Part shown: positions 1 through 7,463 of the stretch, piece by piece | Position numbering within the stretch: the stretch's first letter is position 1 | Layout: every line of letters begins with the position of its first letter | Assembly: GCA_964421565.1 (NCBI GenBank) | Contig: CAYQXJ010000022.1 | Location: forward strand, 1-34,891 | Reading direction: 5' to 3' | Origin: CAYQXJ01 sp964421565 | GTDB taxonomy: Bacteria > Planctomycetota > Brocadiia > SM23-32 | DNA length: 34,891 nucleotides | Program-made: the position numbers and the translations under genes | Notes under the pieces: model-generated | The model's database searches: none | What the model was told of the DNA's origin: nothing | The model's input: the letters and a program-made list of their open reading frames with translations, nothing else

Positions 1-1897
1 TGGAGCCGCCCCCCCCGAACCCGGAACTGGAGCTCGGGGCGACGGATGACGAGGCGATGGCGCCCGTCATGGCCGCCCCCACGGCGCCCGTGAAGGAACG
101 CGAATGGAACCCCCGCCACGCCGTCCCGCTCACATACCAGCTCGGAGTGTAGCCCTGCTCTGGCCCGCTGCCGGCCCGGCTCAGGACATCGCTGAACTGC
201 TCCGCCCACTGATTCTCCACCCCGAGGGCGAGGGCGTAGGGCAGGTAGCGCTCGAACAGCTCCGGAGTGCGTCGCGGCGGATGCAGAAGCTGGAAGCGGT
301 CCTCTTCCGAGGTCTGAAGGAACATTCGGAAGCCGTCGAGGCGATCCAGCAGGTCGCGCCCGAGGCGGGTCGGCGCTTTCAGCAGGTGATAGAAGAACAA
401 GTTGACCAGGCCTAGGCCGACAACCACTGCGAGGAAGGCCGGCGACGTGGCATGCACCAGGAAGCCCAAGCCGAGCAGCTCCCCCGCAACAAACGGCAGG
501 ACGAAGAGCGAGACGCCGAGCGCCCCTGCCGTGCTGCTGAGGCTGAAGCGTCCGCCGAACAGCGCGCCGCGCCAGAGCGCGAGCGCCTGCGCCAGCAGTA
601 TGCCCACCCCTGCCGTCCAGAAGGTGAGCCATACGCCGATGAAAACCATCTCAGGGCGGGCGTAGGCAATGCCCGCGAGCAGAACAGCGACGCCGGAGAG
701 CACGACGCCCGGGATGAAGTGACGGCGGTTCGTCATGAAGTAGCGTTTCTCGTATGTAGCGCGCAGAGATCGCTCAACGGCCTCCAGTGCACGCCGAATG
801 CGGCTGTGATTCGTATTCTCGAGAACGATCGTGTTGCGAATCTCGCTGAACAGCCTGTCGGCGATTCTCTTCTCCTCGGGGGCGAGGACAGTCGGGTCGG
901 CATCCGGTGTGCGGCGTAGCGTGTACTGGCCCTGCTCGTCCTGTATGCTCAGGTATCCTTTCACGGCCATGTTGATGACGGCGGCGGTGAAGGCGCGATG
1001 GTCGAAGCCCATCTTGCGAACAAAGCGCGCGGCGCCCGGGCTCAAGTCCTCCGGTGGTTCGTACAGGGGTATGATGGTGCCCCGGGCGGGGTCACGCCCG
1101 ACCCTGGCCCACACGGCCAGGTAGTAGGCGACCACGGCGAGCAGGCCGAGCAGGCCGACGAACGCGCCCCGATCGGACGACGCAAGATGCCCAAATCGTT
1201 CGGCGGGCGTCGGCTCGCGCACGAACCCCTTCGGCCAGCCTGCGACGATGGTCAGCCCCTTGCCGGGTTGCAGCGGCGCCGTCGTGGCGAAGTGCGCCGC
1301 GCCGTCCTCGTCGATGCTTGCCGTGCAGGCGCGACCGCGCTCGCCGTAGCGGCCGCTGTAAGCATCGGCTCTCGATATCGCCGTGGGGGCGTTGACGGTC
1401 GCAGTGGCGCGCTCGATGACGAAGTCCCAGTCGTTGCCCGTCGCGTTCCAGTACAACTCGTCGTGATCGTCGAAGAAACCGACCTGCCAATCCGTCTCGT
1501 AGGTGATCCGATAGGTGTAGTCCCCTCGTTGGAGGAACACGTTTTCGTCCCCCACGTAGACGGCCACACCGTTGGACCTGCGGCGCAGGTGCCACGGCTC
1601 GGGGTGCCCGTCGCGGGTTACCTCTTTCACCTCGAACGTCACGTTGTAACGGCGTCCGTAGGCGTCCCGGTAGCGGGTGGGGAAGGTGCGATAGATGCCA
1701 CGCTTGATCCTTTCTCCGGTGGCGACGACGCGGATCGTCTCCGTTACCCGAACCGTCGCGTCCTCGCGCACGGTGACTTCGGTGTGGTAGTCGGTGATGC
1801 GTTCCGTGCCCGAGGACGCAGCCCGGGCATCGGGCACGAAGGCGAAGAACAAGGCCGCCACGCCAAGGGCGCACAACACGAAGCGACTTTTGCTCAT
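1..1897 (-). CDS. DUF2207 family membrane protein (3' end cut by window)
   Basis: An open frame runs from ATG at 1897 to the window edge without a stop (632 codons). Seen: a signal peptide (about residues 1-26, ending DARA), an extracytoplasmic DUF2207 region with the characteristic RIKRGIYRTFPTRY stretch, one membrane segment near 241-260, then a cluster of membrane segments at about 391-505, a GLGRDLLDRLDGFRMFL-like conserved block (here with R-L-G-R-D-L), the FERYLPYALALGVENQWA block, and a Gly/Ser-rich tail. Such tails are typical at the very end of DUF2207 proteins, so only a few residues are probably missing. The start has GAGGA just upstream, and the previous gene stops only 8 bases away. 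It is the last seen gene of a lemA operon. The family is widespread and functionally uncharacterised; LemA/DUF2207 pairing suggests an envelope role. Family call firm, role unknown. Confidence 0.9.
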   Translation of the reverse strand, partial: MSKSRFVLCALGVAALFFAFVPDARAASSGTERITDYHTEVTVREDATVRVTETIRVVATGERIKRGIYRTFPTRYRDAYGRRYNVTFEVKEVTRDGHPEPWHLRRRSNGVAVYVGDENVFLQRGDYTYRITYETDWQVGFFDDHDELYWNATGNDWDFVIERATATVNAPTAISRADAYSGRYGERGRACTASIDEDGAAHFATTAPLQPGKGLTIVAGWPKGFVREPTPAERFGHLASSDRGAFVGLLGLLAVVAYYLAVWARVGRDPARGTIIPLYEPPEDLSPGAARFVRKMGFDHRAFTAAVINMAVKGYLSIQDEQGQYTLRRTPDADPTVLAPEEKRIADRLFSEIRNTIVLENTNHSRIRRALEAVERSLRATYEKRYFMTNRRHFIPGVVLSGVAVLLAGIAYARPEMVFIGVWLTFWTAGVGILLAQALALWRGALFGGRFSLSSTAGALGVSLFVLPFVAGELLGLGFLVHATSPAFLAVVVGLGLVNLFFYHLLKAPTRLGRDLLDRLDGFRMFLQTSEEDRFQLLHPPRRTPELFERYLPYALALGVENQWAEQFSDVLSRAGSGPEQGYTPSWYVSGTAWRGFHSRSFTGAVGAAMTGAIASSSVAPSSSSGFGGGGS

Positions 1898-1905
1898 GGG
1901 ATTCC

Positions 1906-2607
1906 TCACTGGCTTATCCCCGGGGGAACGGCGGGCCATCTGATCACCACAATCAACCCCTCGTTTAACCCCAGACTTCTGCGCGTTGACACGCTCACGC
2001 GCGGGCCCGGCTCTACCCGAACCCTTGCATCGCGCTGAAGGGCGTGCGCAGGCCCGGTGTAGGCGTAGACCTCCAGTTGCTGCCGGGGCATTGCATCCGG
2101 CAGCAGAAAGGTGGCCGACGCCGAATCGATGGGGAACACCCCGCCGGGGCTGCTGGGGTTGAAGGGCAGTTCTCGGTATCCGCCCACGGTGAACACGTGG
2201 GGACCGGTCCTGTAACGGATCTCATACACGTGCTCACCGGGCACCAGCGCCTCCCGCCGGTCTCCCAGCAGCAGCAGAGTGCCGCCTTCAGCGCTTTCGG
2301 TCGTATAGGCAATGGCCTCACCGTCGCGCGTTGCGCCCTCTACGGTGTAGGTTACCGGGTGTACATTGCCCGCGCTGTCGGGCATCTCATCCGCCAGCAC
2401 CATGGCGAGGCCGTAGCGCATCCGCTCGCCGGTGCTCCGCACCCGTATCGTCTGCGTTACGCTCAGCGCCCCGTCATGGGCGACATGCACTCGGACGTGC
2501 TGTTCGAGCACGCGCTCGCCTGTCGTGGGCAGGGCGGCGCAGCCGATGGCAGGGGCGAGGAGCACCGATAGAATCACCAGCAGGGCGGATGGCTTCTGCG
2601 GCTTCAT
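1906..2607 (-). CDS. Secreted protein with DUF2207 N-terminal region only
   Basis: This 233-residue protein has a signal sequence (about residues 1-23) ending AIGC, a near-lipobox (the usual Leu/Val at -3 is Ala), so it may be a lipoprotein or a soluble Sec substrate. The rest resembles the extracytoplasmic N-terminal region of the DUF2207 protein encoded next (both have an ERM/IRYGL- or RGI-type block after a beta strand, then an EYRIRYRT- or YRITYET-like strand), but no membrane domain follows. It ends with a WPAVPPG stretch comparable to the WPKGF stretch before the first membrane segment of the neighbour. Its ATG overlaps the lemA stop codon by four bases (ATGA), indicating translational coupling. 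It looks like a duplicated and shortened DUF2207 partner. Function unknown. Confidence 0.85.
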   Translation of the reverse strand: MKPQKPSALLVILSVLLAPAIGCAALPTTGERVLEQHVRVHVAHDGALSVTQTIRVRSTGERMRYGLAMVLADEMPDSAGNVHPVTYTVEGATRDGEAIAYTTESAEGGTLLLLGDRREALVPGEHVYEIRYRTGPHVFTVGGYRELPFNPSSPGGVFPIDSASATFLLPDAMPRQQLEVYAYTGPAHALQRDARVRVEPGPRVSVSTRRSLGLNEGLIVVIRWPAVPPGISQ

Positions 2608-3179
2608 GGGCTGACCGGTGAATTCGAAGGTTGCTCTCCGATGCGCGGGGCGCTTCGCTGCGTGGCGCGCTCGATCTCGAAGAAATCAGCCGGCGCAAAG
2701 CCCAGCGCCCGCGCCACGAGCATCGCCGGAAAGGACTGCACCGCATCATTGAGCCGGCGGACTGTTCCGTTATAGTAGCGGCGGGCGAGCTGGATCTGGT
2801 CTTCGACGTCGGCCAGTTCCTGCTGGAGCTTCAGGTAGCTCTCCGCAGCGCGTAGTTCGGGGTAGTTCTCGGCGACGGCGAACAGTGAGCGCAGGCGGCC
2901 CGATAGCTGGTTCTCCGCGCGTTGTTGCTGCTGCGTGGTGGCCGCCCGGGCCGCCTCCGCCCGGCGCGCGGCGACATCCTGGAACAGTTTGCGCTCATGG
3001 TCGCTGTACTTGCTGACGGCATCGACCAGAGCCGGCACCAGATCGTAGCGGCGCTTGAGCTGCACGTCCACACCGCTCCACGCCTCGCGCACCAGGTTAC
3101 GGTTGCGCACGAGCCGGTTGTAGGTCCGGACCGCCCAACCCGCAGCCGCAGCCACCGCTATCAGTGCCACCCAGTGCAT
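2604..3179 (-). CDS. lemA: LemA family protein
   Basis: LemA proteins are small membrane-anchored helical-bundle proteins with an unsettled role in the envelope. Seen: an N-terminal membrane segment (about residues 3-17), then the family hallmark YNRLVRNRNLVREAWSGVD, the KRRYDLVPALV block, a long helical coiled region, a YPELRA block, the RRYYNGTVRRLN block, and the FPAMLVARALGF end. Length is 191 residues, normal for the family. I place the start at ATG 3179 because GGAGG lies eight bases before it; an in-frame ATG at 3185 is too close to that site, and a longer frame back to 3320 adds only non-LemA sequence that crosses the probable promoter. It is the first gene of a lemA-DUF2207-DUF2207 operon, overlapping the next gene by four bases. 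Confidence 0.95.
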   Translation of the reverse strand: MHWVALIAVAAAAGWAVRTYNRLVRNRNLVREAWSGVDVQLKRRYDLVPALVDAVSKYSDHERKLFQDVAARRAEAARAATTQQQQRAENQLSGRLRSLFAVAENYPELRAAESYLKLQQELADVEDQIQLARRYYNGTVRRLNDAVQSFPAMLVARALGFAPADFFEIERATQRSAPRIGEQPSNSPVSP

Positions 3180-3213
3180 GCGCATCGCCTCCGCACAGAA
3201 CCTCTGGACGGCG

Positions 3214-3243
3214 AGTGTAACCGCCTCGCACCCCCCGGCGCAA
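3214..3243 (-). promoter_or_regulatory. Candidate sigma-70-type promoter for the lemA operon
   Basis: On the minus strand TTGCGC, an 18-base spacer, then TACACT, with transcription expected to begin near 3207, about 28 bases before the lemA start. The -35 is weak (3 of 6), the -10 matches 4 of 6. It is the best pair in the gap. Confidence 0.35.
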
Positions 3244-3273
3244 AGCCTTGGGGATCGCCCCGGGGCCGGCAGG

Positions 3274-3301
3274 TGCACAACTGCGTGTCGGTCAATAGAA
3301 T
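3274..3301 (+). promoter_or_regulatory. Candidate promoter for the APC-EIIA permease gene
   Basis: TGCACA, a 16-base spacer, then TAGAAT (5 of 6 for a -10). The -35 is poor. The position, about 30 bases before the permease start and downstream of the lemA promoter on the other strand, is plausible for a divergent pair. Confidence 0.3.
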
Positions 3302-3334
3302 ATCGAGAGCAGATGCACACATAGGGGAGGTCAC

Positions 3335-5194
3335 ATGGCGCTGAAACGAGAACTTGGAACGGCCGGCGTATTTGCGATGGCCGCCGGAGCGATGATCAGC
3401 TCGGGGCTGTTTGTGCTTCCCGCCATTGTGTACCCTCTCGTCGGGCCGGCGCTATTTCTCTCTTATCTCATTGCTGCCGTCGCCCTGCTGCCGAGCCTGC
3501 TGAGCAAGGCGGAGTTGATGACCGCCATGCCGAAGGCGGGGGGCACCTACTACCACGTTGATCGCAGCATGGGACCGACCGTCGGCATGATCGGTGGGGT
3601 TGCCAACTGGGCTTCGCTCGCGTTCAAGGGCGCCTTCGCGCTGATCGGAATTGGCGCGTTCGTCGCCTATCTGCTGCCGGTGCAGGCTGCCCTTACCGAA
3701 TGGGAGATCCGCGGCGTGGCCATCCTCTTCTGTCTGATTTTCGCCCTGGTCAACATGTTCGGAACCCGGCATGCGGGCCGGCTTCAGGGCGTCTTGGTGG
3801 CGGCGCTTTTGCTTGCCGTAGCTGGCTACGCAGTGTGGGGCGGCGTGGAGACCGACCGTGCAGCATTCGGCGAGCTGTTCCCGCACGGGATGGACGCCGT
3901 GCTTGTCGGCGTGGCCATGGTCTTCATATCTTTCGGCGGCGTCACGCAGATCGCGAACCTGGCGGAGGAAGTGCGAGATCCGTCTCGCAACCTCGTGCGC
4001 GGCATGTTCCTCGCGTATGGCATCGTCAGCGTTCTTTACGTGGTCGTCTGCGTGGTGACCGTCGGCGTGCTGCCTGCGGCGGCAGAGCAGTGGAGCATCG
4101 CCCCGCTGTCGCAGGCGGCGCAGATCTTCGCCGGTCTGGGCGGCGCGGTCGTAATGGGCCTGGCCGCCCTCTGCGCCTACATGACCACCGGCAACGCGGG
4201 CATACTCACCGCATCCCGGGCTCTGATGGCCATGAGCGATGACGATCTTGTGCCGGAAGCCATGGGGCGTGTGGGCGAGCGCAAGACTCCGGTCAATGCC
4301 ATCCTTTTCACGGCGTCTTTCATGGCTGTTTCGATCGTTCTGCTGCCGCTGGTGCTGTTCGTGAAAGCGGCTTCGGCGATGCTGATACTGCTGCTCATAT
4401 TCGAGTGTCTCTCGGTCATCATCATGCGCGAAAGCCGCATACCTACCTATCGACCGACGTGGCGCTCGCCGCTGTATCCCTGGGTCCAGATCGCCGGCAT
4501 CGTCTGCTACGGGTTCATGTTGGTCGAGTTGGGCAGCCTTCCCCTGGCGATCGCCGGTGTAATACTGGGCGCTGCCATACTCTGGTATGCGCTGTATGCT
4601 CGTGTGCGCGTTATGCGCGAGTCCGCGCTGGTGCGCCTGGCCGAACGGCTCGCCGCCGTCGACTTCCAGGACCATGACCTGGAGGCCGAGCTCTCGGCCA
4701 TCGTGCGCGAACGCGACCAGAGGGACAAGGACCGCTTCGACCGCATCATCGAGGACTGCCCTGTGCTCGACCTTGCGGCCCCGGCGTCCCGCAGCGAGCT
4801 GTTCCACGCCCTGGCGGATAACCTGGCGCCGGGCTCGGCTATGAGCAGCGAGGTCCTGTACGCGAAACTACGTGACAGAGAGGAGCTTTCATCCACCGTC
4901 GTGAGGCCCGGGCTGGCAGTCCCCCACATCATCACGCAGGAGGTGGAGGGCTTCCATATGGTGCTGGCACGGGTTCGGGGCGTTGTCAGTTTTCACGAGG
5001 GCGAAGCACCCGTGCACGCCGTGTTCGCCGTTGCCACTTGCCCCGCCGAACACGACTTTTACCTGCAGGTGCTGGTGGCCGTGAGCGAGATTACCCAGGA
5101 GGCAGACTTCGACCCGCGCTGGCTGCGCGCGCGTACATCTGAGGCGCTGCGCGAGGTAGTGCTCGCCGCGGACAGACCCCGCGAGGCTGAGTGA
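3335..5194 (+). CDS. APC-family permease with C-terminal PTS EIIA-like domain
   Basis: A 619-residue inner-membrane transporter. Residues 1 to about 430 form an APC (amino acid-polyamine-cation) permease with about 12 hydrophobic segments; the first, GAMISSGLFVLPA, carries the Gly-rich substrate-binding signature of the family, and the PKAGGTYYHVDRSMG loop is typical. After a charged linker (about 430-465) comes a cytoplasmic domain (about 470-615) resembling PTS EIIA of the fructose/mannitol type: its GLAVPHI motif places a His at residue 531, equivalent to the phosphorylated His of EIIA. The start follows AGGGGAGGT. A plausible reading is an amino-acid transporter whose activity responds to phosphorylation or ligand binding by the EIIA domain; no other PTS gene is visible here. 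Substrate cannot be read from sequence. Convergent with hemW, 17 bases away. Confidence 0.9.
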   Translation: MALKRELGTAGVFAMAAGAMISSGLFVLPAIVYPLVGPALFLSYLIAAVALLPSLLSKAELMTAMPKAGGTYYHVDRSMGPTVGMIGGVANWASLAFKGAFALIGIGAFVAYLLPVQAALTEWEIRGVAILFCLIFALVNMFGTRHAGRLQGVLVAALLLAVAGYAVWGGVETDRAAFGELFPHGMDAVLVGVAMVFISFGGVTQIANLAEEVRDPSRNLVRGMFLAYGIVSVLYVVVCVVTVGVLPAAAEQWSIAPLSQAAQIFAGLGGAVVMGLAALCAYMTTGNAGILTASRALMAMSDDDLVPEAMGRVGERKTPVNAILFTASFMAVSIVLLPLVLFVKAASAMLILLLIFECLSVIIMRESRIPTYRPTWRSPLYPWVQIAGIVCYGFMLVELGSLPLAIAGVILGAAILWYALYARVRVMRESALVRLAERLAAVDFQDHDLEAELSAIVRERDQRDKDRFDRIIEDCPVLDLAAPASRSELFHALADNLAPGSAMSSEVLYAKLRDREELSSTVVRPGLAVPHIITQEVEGFHMVLARVRGVVSFHEGEAPVHAVFAVATCPAEHDFYLQVLVAVSEITQEADFDPRWLRARTSEALREVVLAADRPREAE

Positions 5195-5211
5195 TCCCGG
5201 CACCGGTGGTC

Positions 5212-6333
5212 TCACCCCTTTGCGGAATCCACCAGCCTGGCGGCAACGTAGTCAGCCAGCAGCAGGCCGCGCGCTGTCGGGCACACCGCCTCGGCGCTCA
5301 GCTTCAGCAGGCCGCCCGCCGTCAGCTCACCGAGCGTCTCGCCCCAACCCTCTTGATAGTCCTTGCCTGTCACGTGTTGGAACTCCTCCCGCTGCCAGCC
5401 ACGAACCGTGCGCAGACCCAGCCCCAGCATCTCCGCCGCGAGCAGCCGAGGGCATAGGCGCTCCTCCGTGGGCGGCTCTCCGCCGAGCCACGCGGGCAGG
5501 TCAGACGGGTTCGTGCTGTGCGTCTCGCCATTGAACGAGACGGCAGCGGGGCCGATGCCAAGGTAAGTCCGCCCGTGCCAGAAGCGCATGTGGTGTCGGC
5601 ACGCCCGTCGGGCTCGCGCCAGGTTCGAGACTTCATAGCGTCGGATGCCGCCCGCGGCGAGGACCTCCGCGGCGAGGTGCCACATCGCCACGGCCTGCTC
5701 CTCCTGCACGGGCTTCGCTCCCGTGCGGGCGAGCTCTGTTCCCTCCTCCACGGTCAGCTCGTAGGTGCTCACGTGCTCCGGCTCGAGCTTCAGGGCCCGG
5801 CGCAGGTCGGCCTGCCAGTCGGCCATGCTCTGGCCGGCAACGACATAGATAAGGTCAAGGCCGACGTTCACTATGCCGTGCCTTCGTAGCGCGTCGACGG
5901 CTGGCTCGACGTCAGCCGGACTGCCCCGCCGACGCAGCACGGCGCGCAGGCGGGGCTCGAAGCTTTGCACGCCGAGGGGCGCACGGTTGACGCCGTACTC
6001 GGCCAGGATGCCCGCCTTCGCCTCCGTAAGCGACTCGGGGTTGCATTCCAGCGAGAACTCGGCACCCGGCCCGAGCGTCACCCCCTCACGCACGGTCGAC
6101 AGCAGCCTGCCCAGTTCCTGCTCGGTGAGGAACGAGGGTGTGCCGCCGCCGACATAGATGGACTGGAGTGTAGCGCATTCGTGCGAAGCCGACTCAAGCT
6201 CTTCACCGAGTCGTTCCAGGTAGGTTGCGCGCAGGTGCGCCGAAGGTTGTGCCACGGAGTAGAACGCGCAGTAGCCGCACCTGGCCGCACAGAACGGCAC
6301 GTGTACGTAGAGGGATGTAAAGGGTCTGCGCAT
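5212..6333 (-). CDS. hemW: HemW-like radical SAM heme chaperone
   Basis: A 373-residue radical SAM protein of the HemN/HemW family. Seen: YVHVPFCAARCGYCAF near the N terminus with the [4Fe-4S] cysteines at 15, 19 and 22; the fourth cysteine that marks true HemN (CxxxCxxCxC) is absent, which points to HemW. Also seen are GGGTPSFL (SAM-binding), LECNPESLT, the GVQSF block and the HYTV-region equivalents (STYELTVEEGT), plus the C-terminal HemN-type domain. HemW binds heme and helps insert it into respiratory proteins; it does not oxidise coproporphyrinogen. Length matches the family. The start has GGAG four bases upstream. It follows the UroD-like gene after 44 bases, in the same direction, and could be co-transcribed, though it is probably a housekeeping gene. 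Confidence 0.9.
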   Translation of the reverse strand: MRRPFTSLYVHVPFCAARCGYCAFYSVAQPSAHLRATYLERLGEELESASHECATLQSIYVGGGTPSFLTEQELGRLLSTVREGVTLGPGAEFSLECNPESLTEAKAGILAEYGVNRAPLGVQSFEPRLRAVLRRRGSPADVEPAVDALRRHGIVNVGLDLIYVVAGQSMADWQADLRRALKLEPEHVSTYELTVEEGTELARTGAKPVQEEQAVAMWHLAAEVLAAGGIRRYEVSNLARARRACRHHMRFWHGRTYLGIGPAAVSFNGETHSTNPSDLPAWLGGEPPTEERLCPRLLAAEMLGLGLRTVRGWQREEFQHVTGKDYQEGWGETLGELTAGGLLKLSAEAVCPTARGLLLADYVAARLVDSAKG

Positions 6334-6377
6334 GGCTCCATCGTAGCCGGGGGCGCCTGTCGTGGCCAGCGCGCACG

Positions 6378-7427
6378 CTAACTCGCCTCATTGATGCCCC
6401 GGCTGATGGCCAGCAGGTTCTGCTGCCAGCGATCAGGCGGCATGTCCTCCGTGATGCCGATGATGACGCGGTTGGTCTCCATGCCGAGTTCGACGAACTG
6501 GCGGGTTGCCTGGCGGATGCGTTCGGGGCTTGCCAGGTGAAGAGATGAGGGAAAGTTTACCCACAACGCCTTGTCCGGCCAGGCGTTCAGCGCCTCGGCA
6601 AGCGTCATGTCCGTATCGGGCGCGGGGGTGAATGCCTCCACGTAGTCCAGGCCGGATTCCGCCACCAGGTCGGCCCAAAGACGATTGTTGCCATCCAGGT
6701 GGCTGCCGAGCAGCTTGCCGTTCTCATGGAAATCCTCGGCGCACTGCTGGAGCAGCGGCAGAACGAACTGCGCAAAACGTTCGCGACCCATGACTTCGGG
6801 CACTTCGTTGCCACCGTAGTTCGCGCAGACGAGGGGGGAGGCGGCGACGATCCTGTAGATTTCCTGCTTGCGGCGCCGCATGGCCGCTTCAAGCGCCAGC
6901 ACCTCGTCGCGGCGCTCATGCCATTCGACCGCGAAGGTCTGGTGGCCCATCCAGCCCATGATGCGATGCAGCGGATTCGAGCCGACAGCCCCGCGCAGGA
7001 TCACATCCTCCCCCATCCATTCCCCCGCGCTGCGGCAGTCACCGTAGGCAGGCTCGTAAACCTTGTCCTCGACGATGAACCGCAGGACTTTGTAGTCCTC
7101 GGGGCCCTTGAACTCCCGCTCGAGGGTCCACTGGGTGAACCCGGCGGGCTCGGCCACAGTGGTCACCTCGCCCACGGGGGTGCGGGTTATTGTGCGCACG
7201 CGCGGGCGGCCGTTCTCCCGGTAGCGGCAGGTCTGCTGCGTGCAGTGGGGCGTGTGGCTGCGGTAGCCCTGTTGGCTGCGATTCACGATGCATAGCCCCT
7301 GGTTGCGCAGCCGACGCTCCACGCTGCACTGGGGGATCATGCACTCGTAGATGGTGAATGGCACCTTGTCAGGCCGTTCACCGCGCAGCACGGCCAGCAC
7401 GCGCTCTCGGGGGGTCATCGTTCCCAT
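6378..7427 (-). CDS. Uroporphyrinogen decarboxylase (URO-D) family protein
   Basis: A 349-residue protein with the URO-D/MtaA-type barrel: N-terminal TPRERVLAVLRGERPDKVP (the classic opening of the family), then helices and strands ending with a GITEDMPPDRW segment that corresponds to the family's C-terminal ligand loop. Divergent members like this are common next to carbohydrate genes in Planctomycetota, Lentisphaerota and Armatimonadota and are usually not heme-pathway HemE; several relatives are corrinoid methyltransferases, so a methyl-transfer role (perhaps demethylation of a substrate) is possible but unproven. Several Cys and His residues lie at 29-72. The start has GGAGGA nine bases upstream. 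It sits 36 bases after the FG-GAP gene and likely belongs to the GH4 operon. Confidence 0.85.
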   Translation of the reverse strand: MGTMTPRERVLAVLRGERPDKVPFTIYECMIPQCSVERRLRNQGLCIVNRSQQGYRSHTPHCTQQTCRYRENGRPRVRTITRTPVGEVTTVAEPAGFTQWTLEREFKGPEDYKVLRFIVEDKVYEPAYGDCRSAGEWMGEDVILRGAVGSNPLHRIMGWMGHQTFAVEWHERRDEVLALEAAMRRRKQEIYRIVAASPLVCANYGGNEVPEVMGRERFAQFVLPLLQQCAEDFHENGKLLGSHLDGNNRLWADLVAESGLDYVEAFTPAPDTDMTLAEALNAWPDKALWVNFPSSLHLASPERIRQATRQFVELGMETNRVIIGITEDMPPDRWQQNLLAISRGINEAS

Positions 7428-7463
7428 GCCCGCAATCCTCCGACAAGGGCATTCGGGGCGTTC

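Noticed and set aside
998..2038. Long plus-strand frame opposite the DUF2207 gene
   Set aside because: It lacks a ribosome site and domain, and the minus-strand frame has a signal peptide and family motifs. GC-rich DNA creates such shadows.
3452..4807. 451-codon minus-strand frame within the permease
   Set aside because: Antisense to clear APC membrane helices; composition is His/Arg-rich without motifs.
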